Notes under the pieces: model-generated
Seen by the model: the letters and a program-made list of their open reading frames with translations, nothing else
Told to the model about the DNA's origin: nothing
The model's database searches: none
In this document: positions 45,841-54,086 of the stretch, in pieces
Layout: each line of letters opens with the position of its first letter
Position numbering within the stretch: the stretch's first letter is position 1
Program-made: the position numbers and the translations under genes
DNA from: Nitrospirillum iridis
GTDB lineage: Bacteria > Pseudomonadota > Alphaproteobacteria > Azospirillales > Azospirillaceae
Reading direction: 5' to 3'
NCBI RefSeq assembly: GCF_014205765.1
Contig: NZ_JACIIZ010000003.1
Location: 62,001 to 126,000 of the forward strand
DNA length: 64,000 nt

Positions 45841-46725
45841 ATGAAGGGCATCATTCTCGCGGGCGGTTCCGGCACCCGTTTACATCCGCTGACCAAAAGT
45901 GTCAGCAAGCAGCTGTTGCCCATCTACGATAAACCCATGATCTACTACCCGCTGTCGGTGCTGATGCTGGCCGGCATCCGCGACATCCTGGTGATCAGCA
46001 CGCCGCACCATCTGCCGCTGTTCCAGGACCTGCTGGGCGATGGCGCGCCTTGGGGCATCAACCTGTCCTACGCGCAGCAGGCCGCCCCCAACGGCCTGGC
46101 CGAGGCCTTCATCATCGGCCGTGATTTCATAGGCAACGAGCCCTGCGCGCTGGTGCTGGGTGACAACATCTTCTACGGCCAGGGGCTCAGCGCCCAGGCG
46201 CAAAAGGCGACCCAAGTCCACAAGGGCGCCACCGTCTTCGCCTATTGGGTGGAAGACCCGCATCGCTATGGCGTGGTGGAGTTCGACGAGCAGGGCCGCG
46301 CCATCAGCATCGTGGAAAAGCCAACCGACCCGAGGTCCAACTGGGCGGTCACGGGCCTCTATTTCTATGACAACCGGGTGGTGGACATCGCCCGGGAGAT
46401 CAAGCCCTCCCCCCGCGGCGAGCTGGAAATCACCGACGTCAACAACGTCTATCTGCAGCAGGGCAATCTGCAGGTGGAGCGACTGGGCCGCGGTACGGCC
46501 TGGCTGGACACCGGCACCCACGATTCCCTGCTGGAAGCGGCTGAATTCGTGCGCACCATCGAACACCGTCAGGGCCTGAAGATCGGCTGTCCCGAGGAAA
46601 TCGCCCTGGAACAGGGCTTCGTCGATGAGGAGGCCGTCTTGGCCCAGGCCAAGGCCTATAAGAACAGTCCTTACGGCCAGTACCTGCAGCGTATGGTCGC
46701 CCGCCGCCGCGCCGCCCATTTCTAA
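45841..46725 (+). CDS. rfbA: Glucose-1-phosphate thymidylyltransferase
   Basis: Protein of 294 residues (RmlA) making dTDP-glucose from dTTP and glucose-1-phosphate. The N-terminal [17 protein letters not shown] motif and [18 protein letters not shown] follow the family; [19 protein letters not shown] and [15 protein letters not shown] complete the sugar site. ATG at 45841 places the motif at residue 2; the frame open to 45787 has no homologous sequence. A strong terminator follows at 46851. Confidence 0.95.
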   Translation: MKGIILAGGSGTRLHPLTKSVSKQLLPIYDKPMIYYPLSVLMLAGIRDILVISTPHHLPLFQDLLGDGAPWGINLSYAQQAAPNGLAEAFIIGRDFIGNEPCALVLGDNIFYGQGLSAQAQKATQVHKGATVFAYWVEDPHRYGVVEFDEQGRAISIVEKPTDPRSNWAVTGLYFYDNRVVDIAREIKPSPRGELEITDVNNVYLQQGNLQVERLGRGTAWLDTGTHDSLLEAAEFVRTIEHRQGLKIGCPEEIALEQGFVDEEAVLAQAKAYKNSPYGQYLQRMVARRRAAHF

Positions 46726-46850
46726 AGCGGACCGCGATGGCGGAATCACGCCCGCGCGTGAAGCTCCTCGCGCACAGATTACGCCATGGCCGGCTGGGGT
46801 TTTGTCTACGCCCGGTCGGCCATCGTCCGTCTAGCAGGCGCGCCCTTGAT

Positions 46851-46887
46851 AAAAAAAGCCGCCGGGAGCATTCCTGCGGCTTTTTTT
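46851..46887. terminator. Strong bidirectional rho-independent terminator
   Basis: Seven A residues and GCCGC (46851-46862) pair with GCGGC and seven T residues (46876-46887) over a 13-base loop. It lies between the rfbA stop (46725) and the luxR stop (46985) and can end transcription from both sides. Confidence 0.9.
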
Positions 46888-46984
46888 GTGCGAGCAGGTC
46901 GCGCAAAGGCGGGATCGACTACCAGCGTCATTCCCCAGGCTGAATGGCGGCGTGTGCCGGGCCCGTCGCGGACCAGCCGTAAGG

Positions 46985-47818
46985 TCAAGGATGGATCAAG
47001 CCCATCTGGATGGCCTTGGCCACGGCGTGGATCTTTGAATAGCAGCCCAGCTTTTCCAGCGCGTTCTGCAGGTGGAACGTGACCGTGCGGCCCGATACGC
47101 CGATGATGTCCCCGGTTTCCTCCACCGTCTTGCCACGGCTGGCCCATACCAGGGCCTCCTGCTCCCGCTGGGTCAACACCGGTGGTGGGGCGGCGGTTGT
47201 CAGGCGCATGCTGACCACCCGCTCGTGAAGATAGAGGGCGCTGAGGCGCAGCCAGGACGGCGCCGAGTCTGGAGTGATCAGGCCCTCCGGCCTCTGCGTC
47301 CAGAACAGGCTGACCACCGCCGAGGCCAGCCGGCCTTGCGGGTCCACCGTGTGGGTTGGGATGACATAGCCCTGGGTATAGCCATGATCGGCCGCTGTCG
47401 CCATGACGGCGATGGCGCGGCGGGCATCCTGCTTGGCGCGGCCCCGGTTTGGAAAATCCAGCTTGGCGGTCGCTTGCTGGCTGGCATGGAATTCCGGAAC
47501 ATCCGCCCAGGTCAGTGGGGCCGCCTGGCGCTTGGCCATGACCATCAGCGGATCATGGCTCATATACCCTTCGGACAGGTAGGTATGGAGAAAATCTTCG
47601 CGCACCGTCGTGCGCACGAACAGGTCCGGCTCCCCTGGGGCGGGGCCCGGCCGGCTGTCGATATAGCTGACGGCGGCATACCCGAGGTCACGCGCCAGCT
47701 GACTGAACGTATTGAATAATTCTTCGGGTTCATCAGGCTGGCTCAACCGGCTGAGGGCATCGTCCAGAAGCATGAGGGTATCCAGCGTGGGCGTGTACGT
47801 ATGGGGAGGGGGCACCAC
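46985..47818 (-). CDS. LuxR-family autoinducer-binding regulator (solo)
   Basis: Protein of 277 residues. Residues about 20-185 form the autoinducer-binding domain and 210-275 the LuxR helix-turn-helix (TQREQEALVWASRG, VSGRTVTFHLQNALEKLG). By spacing with TraR, the ligand-pocket residues are Tyr80 (Y61), Asp89-Pro90 (D70-P71) and Trp104 (W85), but the W57 position is Phe76. No luxI-type synthase is present, so it is a solo that may read a foreign or non-AHL signal. Start is GTG at 47818; ATG at 47773 is an alternative. It diverges from the RHH gene. Confidence 0.9.
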   Translation of the reverse strand: MVPPPHTYTPTLDTLMLLDDALSRLSQPDEPEELFNTFSQLARDLGYAAVSYIDSRPGPAPGEPDLFVRTTVREDFLHTYLSEGYMSHDPLMVMAKRQAAPLTWADVPEFHASQQATAKLDFPNRGRAKQDARRAIAVMATAADHGYTQGYVIPTHTVDPQGRLASAVVSLFWTQRPEGLITPDSAPSWLRLSALYLHERVVSMRLTTAAPPPVLTQREQEALVWASRGKTVEETGDIIGVSGRTVTFHLQNALEKLGCYSKIHAVAKAIQMGLIHP

Positions 47819-47913
47819 TTTCGCGTCAACGGCGCCTAACCCTGTATGAGTCTACAGTTATGTAACTCTAATTCTGCCGCTTTGATAAGGACCGCCATCA
47901 CACCCCCGGGACG

Positions 47914-47932
47914 GCCGTTTCGCGAAAACGGC
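47914..47932. promoter_or_regulatory. Inverted repeat between luxR and RHH genes
   Basis: GCCGTTT (47914-47920) and its complement AAACGGC (47926-47932) enclose a five-base loop, flanked by C-rich and G-rich runs that could lengthen the stem. It lies about 27 bases before the RHH ATG and 95 bases before the luxR start, a position suited to a LuxR-type or RHH operator, or a leader hairpin. Confidence 0.4.
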
Positions 47933-47958
47933 GGGGGCCCCTGTCACGGAGCACGGAC

Positions 47959-48306
47959 ATGACGGTTCTGACCAGCAATCGCCTTCCTTTTCCCGTTCTG
48001 GCCGCCGTGCATCAGGCCACGGCGCCGCGGTCCCTGGTGCCGCGCAGCGTGCGGGTGGGCACCCGTCGCACATCCATGCGGCTGGAAGCGCAGTTCTGGA
48101 CCGGGCTGGACCTGTTGGCCCGCCAGGAGGGCTGCCAGATCCCCGAATTGCTGGAGGTTATCGACCGTTCACGCGATGCGGAGACCAGCCTGTCCAGTGC
48201 TGTGCGGGTGGTGGTGGTCAGTTATTTCCAGTGGCTGGCGTCGGTGGAGACACTGGCGACCCCCGTCCATACGCCGCAGCAGAATTTGAGCCAGGCGTTC
48301 TTCTAA
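47959..48306 (+). CDS. Ribbon-helix-helix domain protein (RHH_4-like)
   Basis: Protein of 115 residues. The RSVRVGTRRTSMRLEAQFW strand followed by helices LDLLARQEGCQIPELLEVI and SLSSAVRVVVVSYFQWL match the RHH_4 group found in alphaproteobacteria. It should bind DNA as a dimer through the first strand (Arg-Thr-Ser-Met-Arg). The N-terminal 30 residues are unstructured. GGAG precedes the ATG. It lies alone between the LuxR regulator and the chemoreceptor; its target could be its own promoter dyad at 47914. Confidence 0.8.
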   Translation: MTVLTSNRLPFPVLAAVHQATAPRSLVPRSVRVGTRRTSMRLEAQFWTGLDLLARQEGCQIPELLEVIDRSRDAETSLSSAVRVVVVSYFQWLASVETLATPVHTPQQNLSQAFF

Positions 48307-48343
48307 GGCGGGGCCTATTTCCGCCCGGTTTCGTCGCGTTGAT

Positions 48344-48357
48344 CTGATCCAGGTCAA
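48344..48357 (+). promoter_or_regulatory. FNR/FixK-like box in the chemoreceptor promoter
   Basis: CTGAT-CCAG-GTCAA matches TTGAT-N4-ATCAA at 8 of 10 positions. The centre lies about 64 bases before the ATG at 48415. If bound as a class II activator, the start of transcription would be near 48392, with TATCTG at 48381-48386 in the -10 position and a 23-base leader. Confidence 0.45.
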
Positions 48358-48414
48358 AGCGCGGACGTGCGGGGAACGGTTATCTGGGAAAACCTTTTCC
48401 AGGAGATCGGCCCT

Positions 48415-49911
48415 ATGCCTGCTGTATCCATCGTTCCCCCCGCGTCCCTATCGCCGCTGGACCGTGTTCGCCGCACCACCACGCTGCTGGTGTTGACCTT
48501 GCTGGCCGGGCAGGTCTTCGTTCTCCTGGGTGCACAGCTGGTGGTCCTGGGCGGGTTCGATTGGCGCCAGCCGGCGGCGACCTTGGTGGTCGTTCTGGCG
48601 GCGGCGGTGGCTTGGCAGGCCTTGCCGGCGGCGGCGGGCCGCGTGGTTTTGGCCGGTTGTTTGCCTCTGGCCGGCGCCCTGTCCATCTGGGCGTTCGCCG
48701 GCAACCCATGGCAGACGGGCATGCAGATCTACGTCTATATCCTGGTGGCCGTTTCCGCCGGCTTCTGCGATGGGCGGACGCTGGCGGCCTCCGCCGGGGC
48801 GGTGGCCTTGTTCTTCATCATTGGTGGCCTCGCGGTGCCCGAGGCGGCTGGCGTCCGGGGCGGCGAATATCTGCGCATCCTCATGTATGTCTGGCTGGTG
48901 GTGTTCGAGGGGGCCCTGATGGCTTGGCTCGCCCAGACCATGGCCGGGTCCTTCCAACGCTCGGATTCGGCGCTGGCCGATGCCCGCCAGGCGCACGAGG
49001 AATTGGCCAGGGCCACCGCCGCCCGCGAAGCCCTGGCGGCCCAGTCCCGGGACGAGCGCAACCGTCTGATGCTGGCCTTGGCCCAGCGTCTGGAAGGTGA
49101 CGTGGGCGGGCTGGCGGGAGAGGTGGCGGGTGCCGCCACCAATGCCCGCAGCTGTGCCGACGACCTGCGCGTGCTGGTGCGGCGGGGGTCCGACAACGCC
49201 GGGGCTATCGCCGCGTCCGGTGGCGATGCGCTGGACAGCGCGTCCCAGGTGGCGGACGCGGCCTCGCAACTGTCGGAAGCCATCGCCGAGATCAGCACCC
49301 AGGTCAGCCGTTCCTCCGGCGTCACACGGGAAGCGGCGGAACGGGCGCGTTCGGCCCAGGCCATCATCGGCGGCCTGTCAGAGGCGGCGTCCAGCATCGG
49401 CACGGTGTTGGCCACCATCAGCGAGATCGCGGAACGCACCAATCTTCTGGCCCTGAACGCCACCATCGAGGCGGCGCGGGCTGGCCTGGCTGGCAAGGGC
49501 TTCGCCGTCGTGGCGTCGGAGGTGAAGAACCTGGCGGGCCAGACGGCCCTGGCGACGTCGGAGGTCGCGCAGAAGGTGGCCGCCATCCGCGACAATACCC
49601 ATGACGCGGCTGACGCCATCGAATCCATCGCCACCGTCATCTTCGACGTGGACGCCGCCACCTCCGCCATCGCTGCGGCGGTGGAGGAACAGGACGCCGC
49701 CACCAAGGAGATCGCGCGCAGCGCCGCCGAGGCGGTGCAGAGCGCCGGCGCCGCCGCCCGGGGCTGTGAGGAAACCTTGTCCGCCTGGACGGACACCAAT
49801 GGCTCGGCCGACGGTATCGCCAACCTGTCCAAGCTGCTGTCCGGCCGGGTGGAGAAGCTGCAGGCCGTGGTGGACGGGGTGGTGAAGGAAATCCGTACCG
49901 ACGCGGCATGA
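48415..49911 (+). CDS. Methyl-accepting chemotaxis protein with six-helix membrane domain
   Basis: Protein of 498 residues. Residues 20-185 contain about six hydrophobic helices with short loops and no periplasmic sensor domain, so the signal is likely sensed within the membrane (for example redox state or lipophilic ligand). A short linker coil (195-230) leads to the signalling domain, with the conserved tip [18 protein letters not shown] near 340-358 and [13 protein letters not shown] after. AGGAG lies nine bases before ATG 48415. An FNR-like box upstream hints at oxygen control. A hairpin terminator follows. Confidence 0.9.
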   Translation: MPAVSIVPPASLSPLDRVRRTTTLLVLTLLAGQVFVLLGAQLVVLGGFDWRQPAATLVVVLAAAVAWQALPAAAGRVVLAGCLPLAGALSIWAFAGNPWQTGMQIYVYILVAVSAGFCDGRTLAASAGAVALFFIIGGLAVPEAAGVRGGEYLRILMYVWLVVFEGALMAWLAQTMAGSFQRSDSALADARQAHEELARATAAREALAAQSRDERNRLMLALAQRLEGDVGGLAGEVAGAATNARSCADDLRVLVRRGSDNAGAIAASGGDALDSASQVADAASQLSEAIAEISTQVSRSSGVTREAAERARSAQAIIGGLSEAASSIGTVLATISEIAERTNLLALNATIEAARAGLAGKGFAVVASEVKNLAGQTALATSEVAQKVAAIRDNTHDAADAIESIATVIFDVDAATSAIAAAVEEQDAATKEIARSAAEAVQSAGAAARGCEETLSAWTDTNGSADGIANLSKLLSGRVEKLQAVVDGVVKEIRTDAA

Positions 49912-49926
49912 CCTGCGAGAAAAGGC

Positions 49927-49962
49927 GACAGGGGCGGCGCTTGCGGGACCGCCCCTGTCTTT
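49927..49962. terminator. Bidirectional hairpin terminator
   Basis: An 11-base-pair GC-rich stem (GACAGGGGCGG, 49927-49937, and complement, 49949-49959) with T-rich flanks on both strands separates the convergent chemoreceptor and TRAP permease genes. Confidence 0.8.
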
Positions 49963-49977
49963 CACGATGACGACGTT

Positions 49978-51324
49978 TCAGCCGGCGTAGACCAGGGTAG
50001 GCAGCCAGGTGGCCAAGCCTGGCACGAAACACAGCGCCAGGATGGACACCAGCATCAGGCCGACGAAGGGCAGGACCCCCATCACCACATCGCGCAAGGG
50101 GATGTCCGGCGCGATGTTCTTGATGACGAAGATGTTCAGGCCCACTGGCGGGTGGATCAGCCCCATCTCCATCACGATGGACATGATGATGCCGAACCAG
50201 ATGAGGTCGAAGCCGGCGGCCCTCAAGGGGGGCAGGATGATGGGCGCCGTCATCAGGATGATGCTGACGGGCGGCAGGAAAAAGCCCAGCACCACCACCA
50301 GCACCAGGATGGCCGCCAGCAGCAGCCATTTCGACAGGTGCATGCCCACGATCCACTCCGCCGCGCCCTGGCTGATGTGCAGGTAGCTCATCACGTAGGA
50401 GTAGAGCAGCGACATGCCGATGATCATCATCAGCATGGTCGACTCCCGCAGGGTCGACATCAGGATGGGCCCCACCTGCGCCGGCCGCCAGACGCGGTAG
50501 ATGCCGCCCACCATGGCCAGCGCCAACACGGCGCCCAGCCCTGCCGTCTCCGATGGCGTGGCGATGCCGCCATAGAGCGCGAACATGACGCCAATCAGCA
50601 GGATGACGAAGGGTAGTACGCGCGGAATGGCGGCGAAACGCTCGCGCGCCGTGAAGGTGTCGGTGCGCAGCAGCTCCGACCAGTCGCCGCCTTGGGCGTA
50701 GGCCGCTGCCGCCGTCGCCTTTTCCTGGCGATAGCGCACGACGGCATAGACGGCGAACAGCACCACCATGAAGATGCCCGGCCCGATGCCGGCCAGGAAC
50801 AGCCGGCCCAGCGACTGTTCCGCCGCCACGGCGTACAGGATCAGGGTGATGGACGGCGGCAGCAGGATGCCCAGCGTGCCGCCGGCGGCGATGATGCCGG
50901 CGGCGAACCCGGGGGAGTAGCCGCGGCGGCGCATCTCGGGGATGCCCGCACTGCCGATGGCCGAACAGGTGGCGGGGCTGCTGCCGGCCATGGCGGCGAA
51001 CAGGGCGCAGGCGAAGACGTTGGCCACGCCTAAACCGCCTGGCACCCGCCCCATCCAGACATGCAGGGCCGAATAGAGGTCCGCGCCGGCCCGGGACCGG
51101 CCGATGGCCGCCCCCTTCAGGATGAACAGGGGAATGGTCAGCATGGTGATGCTGGCCATTTCCTCATAGACGTTCTGGGTGACGGTATCCAGCGACGCGG
51201 CCGGCATGAAGAAGTACATGAAGACCACCGCCACGCTGCCCAGCGCGAAGGCGATGGGCAGGCCGGCGAACAGGGCCACCAGGGTGGCACCACCATAGAG
51301 CAAGCCGATCTCAACCGTGCCCAT
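49978..51324 (-). CDS. dctM: TRAP transporter large permease (DctM type)
   Basis: Protein of 448 residues with about twelve helices and the DctM signature GSSPATCSAIGSAGIPEM near 115 and LPPSITLILYAV following. It forms the ion-driven channel for an organic acid delivered by the DctP protein. It overlaps the small permease gene by 14 bases. Location beside malonate genes suggests malonate or a related dicarboxylate. The binding residues that set specificity are in DctP, so the substrate is inferred. Confidence 0.93.
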   Translation of the reverse strand: MGTVEIGLLYGGATLVALFAGLPIAFALGSVAVVFMYFFMPAASLDTVTQNVYEEMASITMLTIPLFILKGAAIGRSRAGADLYSALHVWMGRVPGGLGVANVFACALFAAMAGSSPATCSAIGSAGIPEMRRRGYSPGFAAGIIAAGGTLGILLPPSITLILYAVAAEQSLGRLFLAGIGPGIFMVVLFAVYAVVRYRQEKATAAAAYAQGGDWSELLRTDTFTARERFAAIPRVLPFVILLIGVMFALYGGIATPSETAGLGAVLALAMVGGIYRVWRPAQVGPILMSTLRESTMLMMIIGMSLLYSYVMSYLHISQGAAEWIVGMHLSKWLLLAAILVLVVVLGFFLPPVSIILMTAPIILPPLRAAGFDLIWFGIIMSIVMEMGLIHPPVGLNIFVIKNIAPDIPLRDVVMGVLPFVGLMLVSILALCFVPGLATWLPTLVYAG

Positions 51325-51889
51325 GGCCGCGTCCTTCCATAGAATGCCCCGCCGGGTTGTCCGCGGCTTGGGGCGCCAGCAGTTGCAGCGCGATCTGCAG
51401 GGTCAGAAGGGTCATGCCCAGCGACATCGCGGAGTAAGGGATCCACAAGGGCGGCGCCCAGGAGGAGAAGGTGGCATATCCCTCGGTCCAAGCCTCCTGG
51501 CACAGCACCCAGGACTTCCAGGCGAAGAAGCCGCAGAACAGGAGGGAGATCAGGTCCGCCACCCGGCGGCGCGCCCGCTCCACGCGCGCGGGCAGCAGGC
51601 CGCCCACCGCCTCGATGGCGACATGGCCGCGGCGGGATTGGACGTAGGCCGCCGACAGGAAGGTGGCACCCACCAGCAGGAAGATGGCGGTCTCATCCTG
51701 CCAGTCGGCCGCCTGGCGCAGGAAATAGCGCACCATGGCCTCTTCCGTCATGACGATGCCGGCCGCCACCACCGCCACCGCCGCGACGGTGGCGATGACG
51801 CGGTTGGTCCAATCCAGGGCCTTGCCCGCCAGGCGGATGGGGCCCGCCGTTCCCTTCGGCCTCTTGGTTTCCAGCCCGGCAGCCCTCAT
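51311..51889 (-). CDS. dctQ: TRAP transporter small permease (DctQ type)
   Basis: Protein of 192 residues with four helices, the usual size of DctQ. The start is ATG 51889, overlapping the DctP stop as ATGA; the frame extends to 51982 but those residues lie inside dctP. It contains the DETAIFLLVGATFLSAAYVQSRRGH stretch seen in TRAP small subunits and ends within the dctM start. It helps the large permease assemble. Confidence 0.9.
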   Translation of the reverse strand: MRAAGLETKRPKGTAGPIRLAGKALDWTNRVIATVAAVAVVAAGIVMTEEAMVRYFLRQAADWQDETAIFLLVGATFLSAAYVQSRRGHVAIEAVGGLLPARVERARRRVADLISLLFCGFFAWKSWVLCQEAWTEGYATFSSWAPPLWIPYSAMSLGMTLLTLQIALQLLAPQAADNPAGHSMEGRGHGHG

Positions 51890-52974
51890 GCCACATCCTC
51901 GGCCAGCTTCAGCAGCTTCGCCCCTTCCGGATAGCGCTCGCCGAAGTCCTTCCAGGCGGTGTCGCGGGCGATGGCGCGCCACTCGTCCATCACCTTGTCA
52001 TCCATGTCCACGACCTTGACGCCAGCCTTGGCGTAAATCTCGGCCACGCGCTGGTCGTCCTTCTTGGCCTCTTCCAGGCCGAAGGGTTCCAGGGATTCGC
52101 CCACCGTCGTCAGCGCCTTTTGCTGGGCCGCGGGCAGGCTGTCGAACACCATCTTCGACATCATCAGCGGCTCCAGCATGTACCAGAAGCTCTTCTGCCG
52201 GGCGGCGGTCAGGCTCTTGCTCTGCTCCTCCAGCTTGAAGGAGATCAGGCTGGTGGAACTGGTGACGGCGGCGTCCAGCGCGCCGGTCTGCATGCCGGCG
52301 TAGATCTCATTGGATGGGATGGAGGAAACAGCGGCGCCGGCGGCTTTGAACATCATGTCCATCTCCCGCGATCCGCCCCGGATCTTGATGCCCTTGACGT
52401 CCGCCGGATGCACCACCGGGGTGCCGCGCGCGGCCACGCCACCCGCCTGCCACACCCAGGTCAGGATCTTAACGCCCTTGTCCTCCAGGGCCTTGGTCAG
52501 CGCCTCCCCGATGGGCTTCTTCTTCCAGGCCAGCCCCTGCTCATAGGTGGTCACCAGGCAGGGCATCAGGCCCAGGTTCATTTCCGGGATTTCGCCGCCG
52601 CCGTAAGGCATGGGATAGAGGGTGAAGTCCAAGGCGCCCTTCCGCAGGGCCTGCAGTTGCGCCACCGTCTTCATGAGGGAGGAGGCGGGATAAATCTCGA
52701 ACTTCAGGGCCCCCTTGGTCTCCGCCTCCACTTGCGCCGCGAACTTGCGGCACAGCCGGTCGCGGAAGTCGCCCTCCGTCAATGTGCCGCCGGGGAACTG
52801 GTGGGAGATCTTGAGGGTGGTCTGCGCCTGGGCCAGGCCGGGGAAGAGGCCGCCGGCGCTGAGCACGGTGCCGCCCATGGTCAGGGCGATGGGGCTGGCC
52901 GCCATGCCGCCCAGCAGGCCGCGGCGCGACAGGGTGGAGGTAAGGGGGGCGGGGGATGTCCGTTCGGTCGACAT
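51886..52974 (-). CDS. dctP: TRAP transporter substrate-binding protein (DctP type)
   Basis: Protein of 362 residues. Twin-arginine signal (SRRGLLGGMAAS) for export folded, cleaved near AQA^Q. The mature protein shows the TRAP fold features SHQFPGGTLTEGDFRDRL and GIKIRGGSREMD with the substrate-contact Arg in KIRGG that binds carboxylate, and GALDAAVTSSTSLISFKL. It captures an organic acid in the periplasm. It is divergent from a GntR regulator and malonyl-CoA genes, so malonate is the leading candidate. GAGGA precedes the ATG. Confidence 0.93.
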   Translation of the reverse strand: MSTERTSPAPLTSTLSRRGLLGGMAASPIALTMGGTVLSAGGLFPGLAQAQTTLKISHQFPGGTLTEGDFRDRLCRKFAAQVEAETKGALKFEIYPASSLMKTVAQLQALRKGALDFTLYPMPYGGGEIPEMNLGLMPCLVTTYEQGLAWKKKPIGEALTKALEDKGVKILTWVWQAGGVAARGTPVVHPADVKGIKIRGGSREMDMMFKAAGAAVSSIPSNEIYAGMQTGALDAAVTSSTSLISFKLEEQSKSLTAARQKSFWYMLEPLMMSKMVFDSLPAAQQKALTTVGESLEPFGLEEAKKDDQRVAEIYAKAGVKVVDMDDKVMDEWRAIARDTAWKDFGERYPEGAKLLKLAEDVA

Positions 52975-53320
52975 GGGTGCGTGTTCCTCACCATGGCAGG
53001 CGCCGGGCTTCTGCGTTCCGGCGGTCGGGTTGGGCCTGAAGCGTCAGTTTCAAGGATCGGGGGCCGGTGCGGCCGGCAAGGGGCTGCACCCTATGGATGA
53101 AGGGCGACGGCCGCGCGTCTGGGCGGCCAGGCTGTGTTCTTCCCTGTTCTCGCGATTGCTCAATGAATGCTGCAACAGCGAAATATGTTTTATTTGCAGG
53201 AACTTGACGTGGGAAGCATGTCAGAGCGACCTGGGGGCGTCAATCATTGAAACGCAAGACTGGCTGTCTTGCATGCACGAAAACCGATAGTGTATGCGTA
53301 ATGAAAGGGAGAGACGTGCC
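52975..53320. promoter_or_regulatory. TRAP / matR divergent region with MatR-like operator
   Basis: 346 bases without a gene. TCTTGCA-TGCACGA (53267-53280) lies 40 bases before the regulator ATG and has the layout of the MatR operator described for Rhizobium malonate genes (TCTTGTA/TACACGA as I recall it), with the same off-symmetry base and one changed pair. GCAAGAC (53254-53260) and GTCTTGC (53266-53272) form an overlapping dyad, and TCAAT-C-ATTGA (53240-53250) another. The left half shows an AT-rich stretch at 53178-53200 but no firm promoter. Confidence 0.6.
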
Positions 53321-54034
53321 ATGGCCGAAACCCGATCCGAACAGCTGGCCCGCGCGCTGGAAGATGACATTTGCGCCGGCCGCGCCCTGCCGGGTGCGCG
53401 CCTGGATGAACAGGTGTTGGCCCAGCGGTTCGGCACCTCGCGCACCCCGGTGCGGGAGGCGCTGAAGATGCTGGCGGCCCAGGGCTTCGTTGAAATCCGC
53501 CCGCGCCAGGGGGCGGTGGTGGTGGGCCTGGACGTTCGCCAGGTGTTGGAGCTGTTTGAGATCATGGCCGTGCTGGAGGGCTTGTGCGCCCGGCTGGCGG
53601 CCCGTCGCATGACCCCGGCGGAACGGGCGGAGCTGACGTCCGTCCATGCCGAATGCCAGCGCCTGGCGGCGGCCGGCGACCCGGATGTCTACTACGCCAT
53701 GAACACCCGCTTTCATGAGGTCATCTACGCCGGCAGCCATAACCGCCAGCTGGAAGAGGAGACGCGGCGGGTGCGCAACCGGCTGTCGCCGTATCGCCGC
53801 AACCAGTTGCACCAGCTGGGTCGCGTCGCCAAATCTGTACAGGAGCATGACGACGTGGTGCGCGCCCTGCTGGAAGGCGATGCGGAGCGGGCGGAAACCC
53901 TGATGCGGCGCCATATCGGCATCCAGGGCGACAGCCTGTCCGACTTCGTGTCCAACATGTCGATGCCCCATCACGTGGCGGCGCCGCAGCCGTCCTTGGC
54001 GGGCGCCATCACCCGGCCTACCATCGTGCGGTGA
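53321..54034 (+). CDS. matR: GntR/FadR-type regulator of the malonate locus (MatR-like)
   Basis: Protein of 237 residues. An N-terminal winged helix (DEQVLAQRFGTSRTPVREALKMLAAQG) and a C-terminal FCD domain with metal-binding acids and His residues in RFHEVIYAGSHNRQLEEE and HDDVVRALLEGD. Start chosen at ATG 53321 with GGGAGAG eight bases upstream rather than 53294. It is divergent from TRAP genes and 52 bases ahead of malonyl-CoA decarboxylase on the same strand, the layout of matR in Rhizobium. It likely represses the locus until malonate (or malonyl-CoA) binds. Confidence 0.85.
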   Translation: MAETRSEQLARALEDDICAGRALPGARLDEQVLAQRFGTSRTPVREALKMLAAQGFVEIRPRQGAVVVGLDVRQVLELFEIMAVLEGLCARLAARRMTPAERAELTSVHAECQRLAAAGDPDVYYAMNTRFHEVIYAGSHNRQLEEETRRVRNRLSPYRRNQLHQLGRVAKSVQEHDDVVRALLEGDAERAETLMRRHIGIQGDSLSDFVSNMSMPHHVAAPQPSLAGAITRPTIVR

Positions 54035-54086
54035 CCGTTGGCCGCCCTTCTTCTCACTGGTTCGCAGCCCCCGCGAGGTCCAGCCC

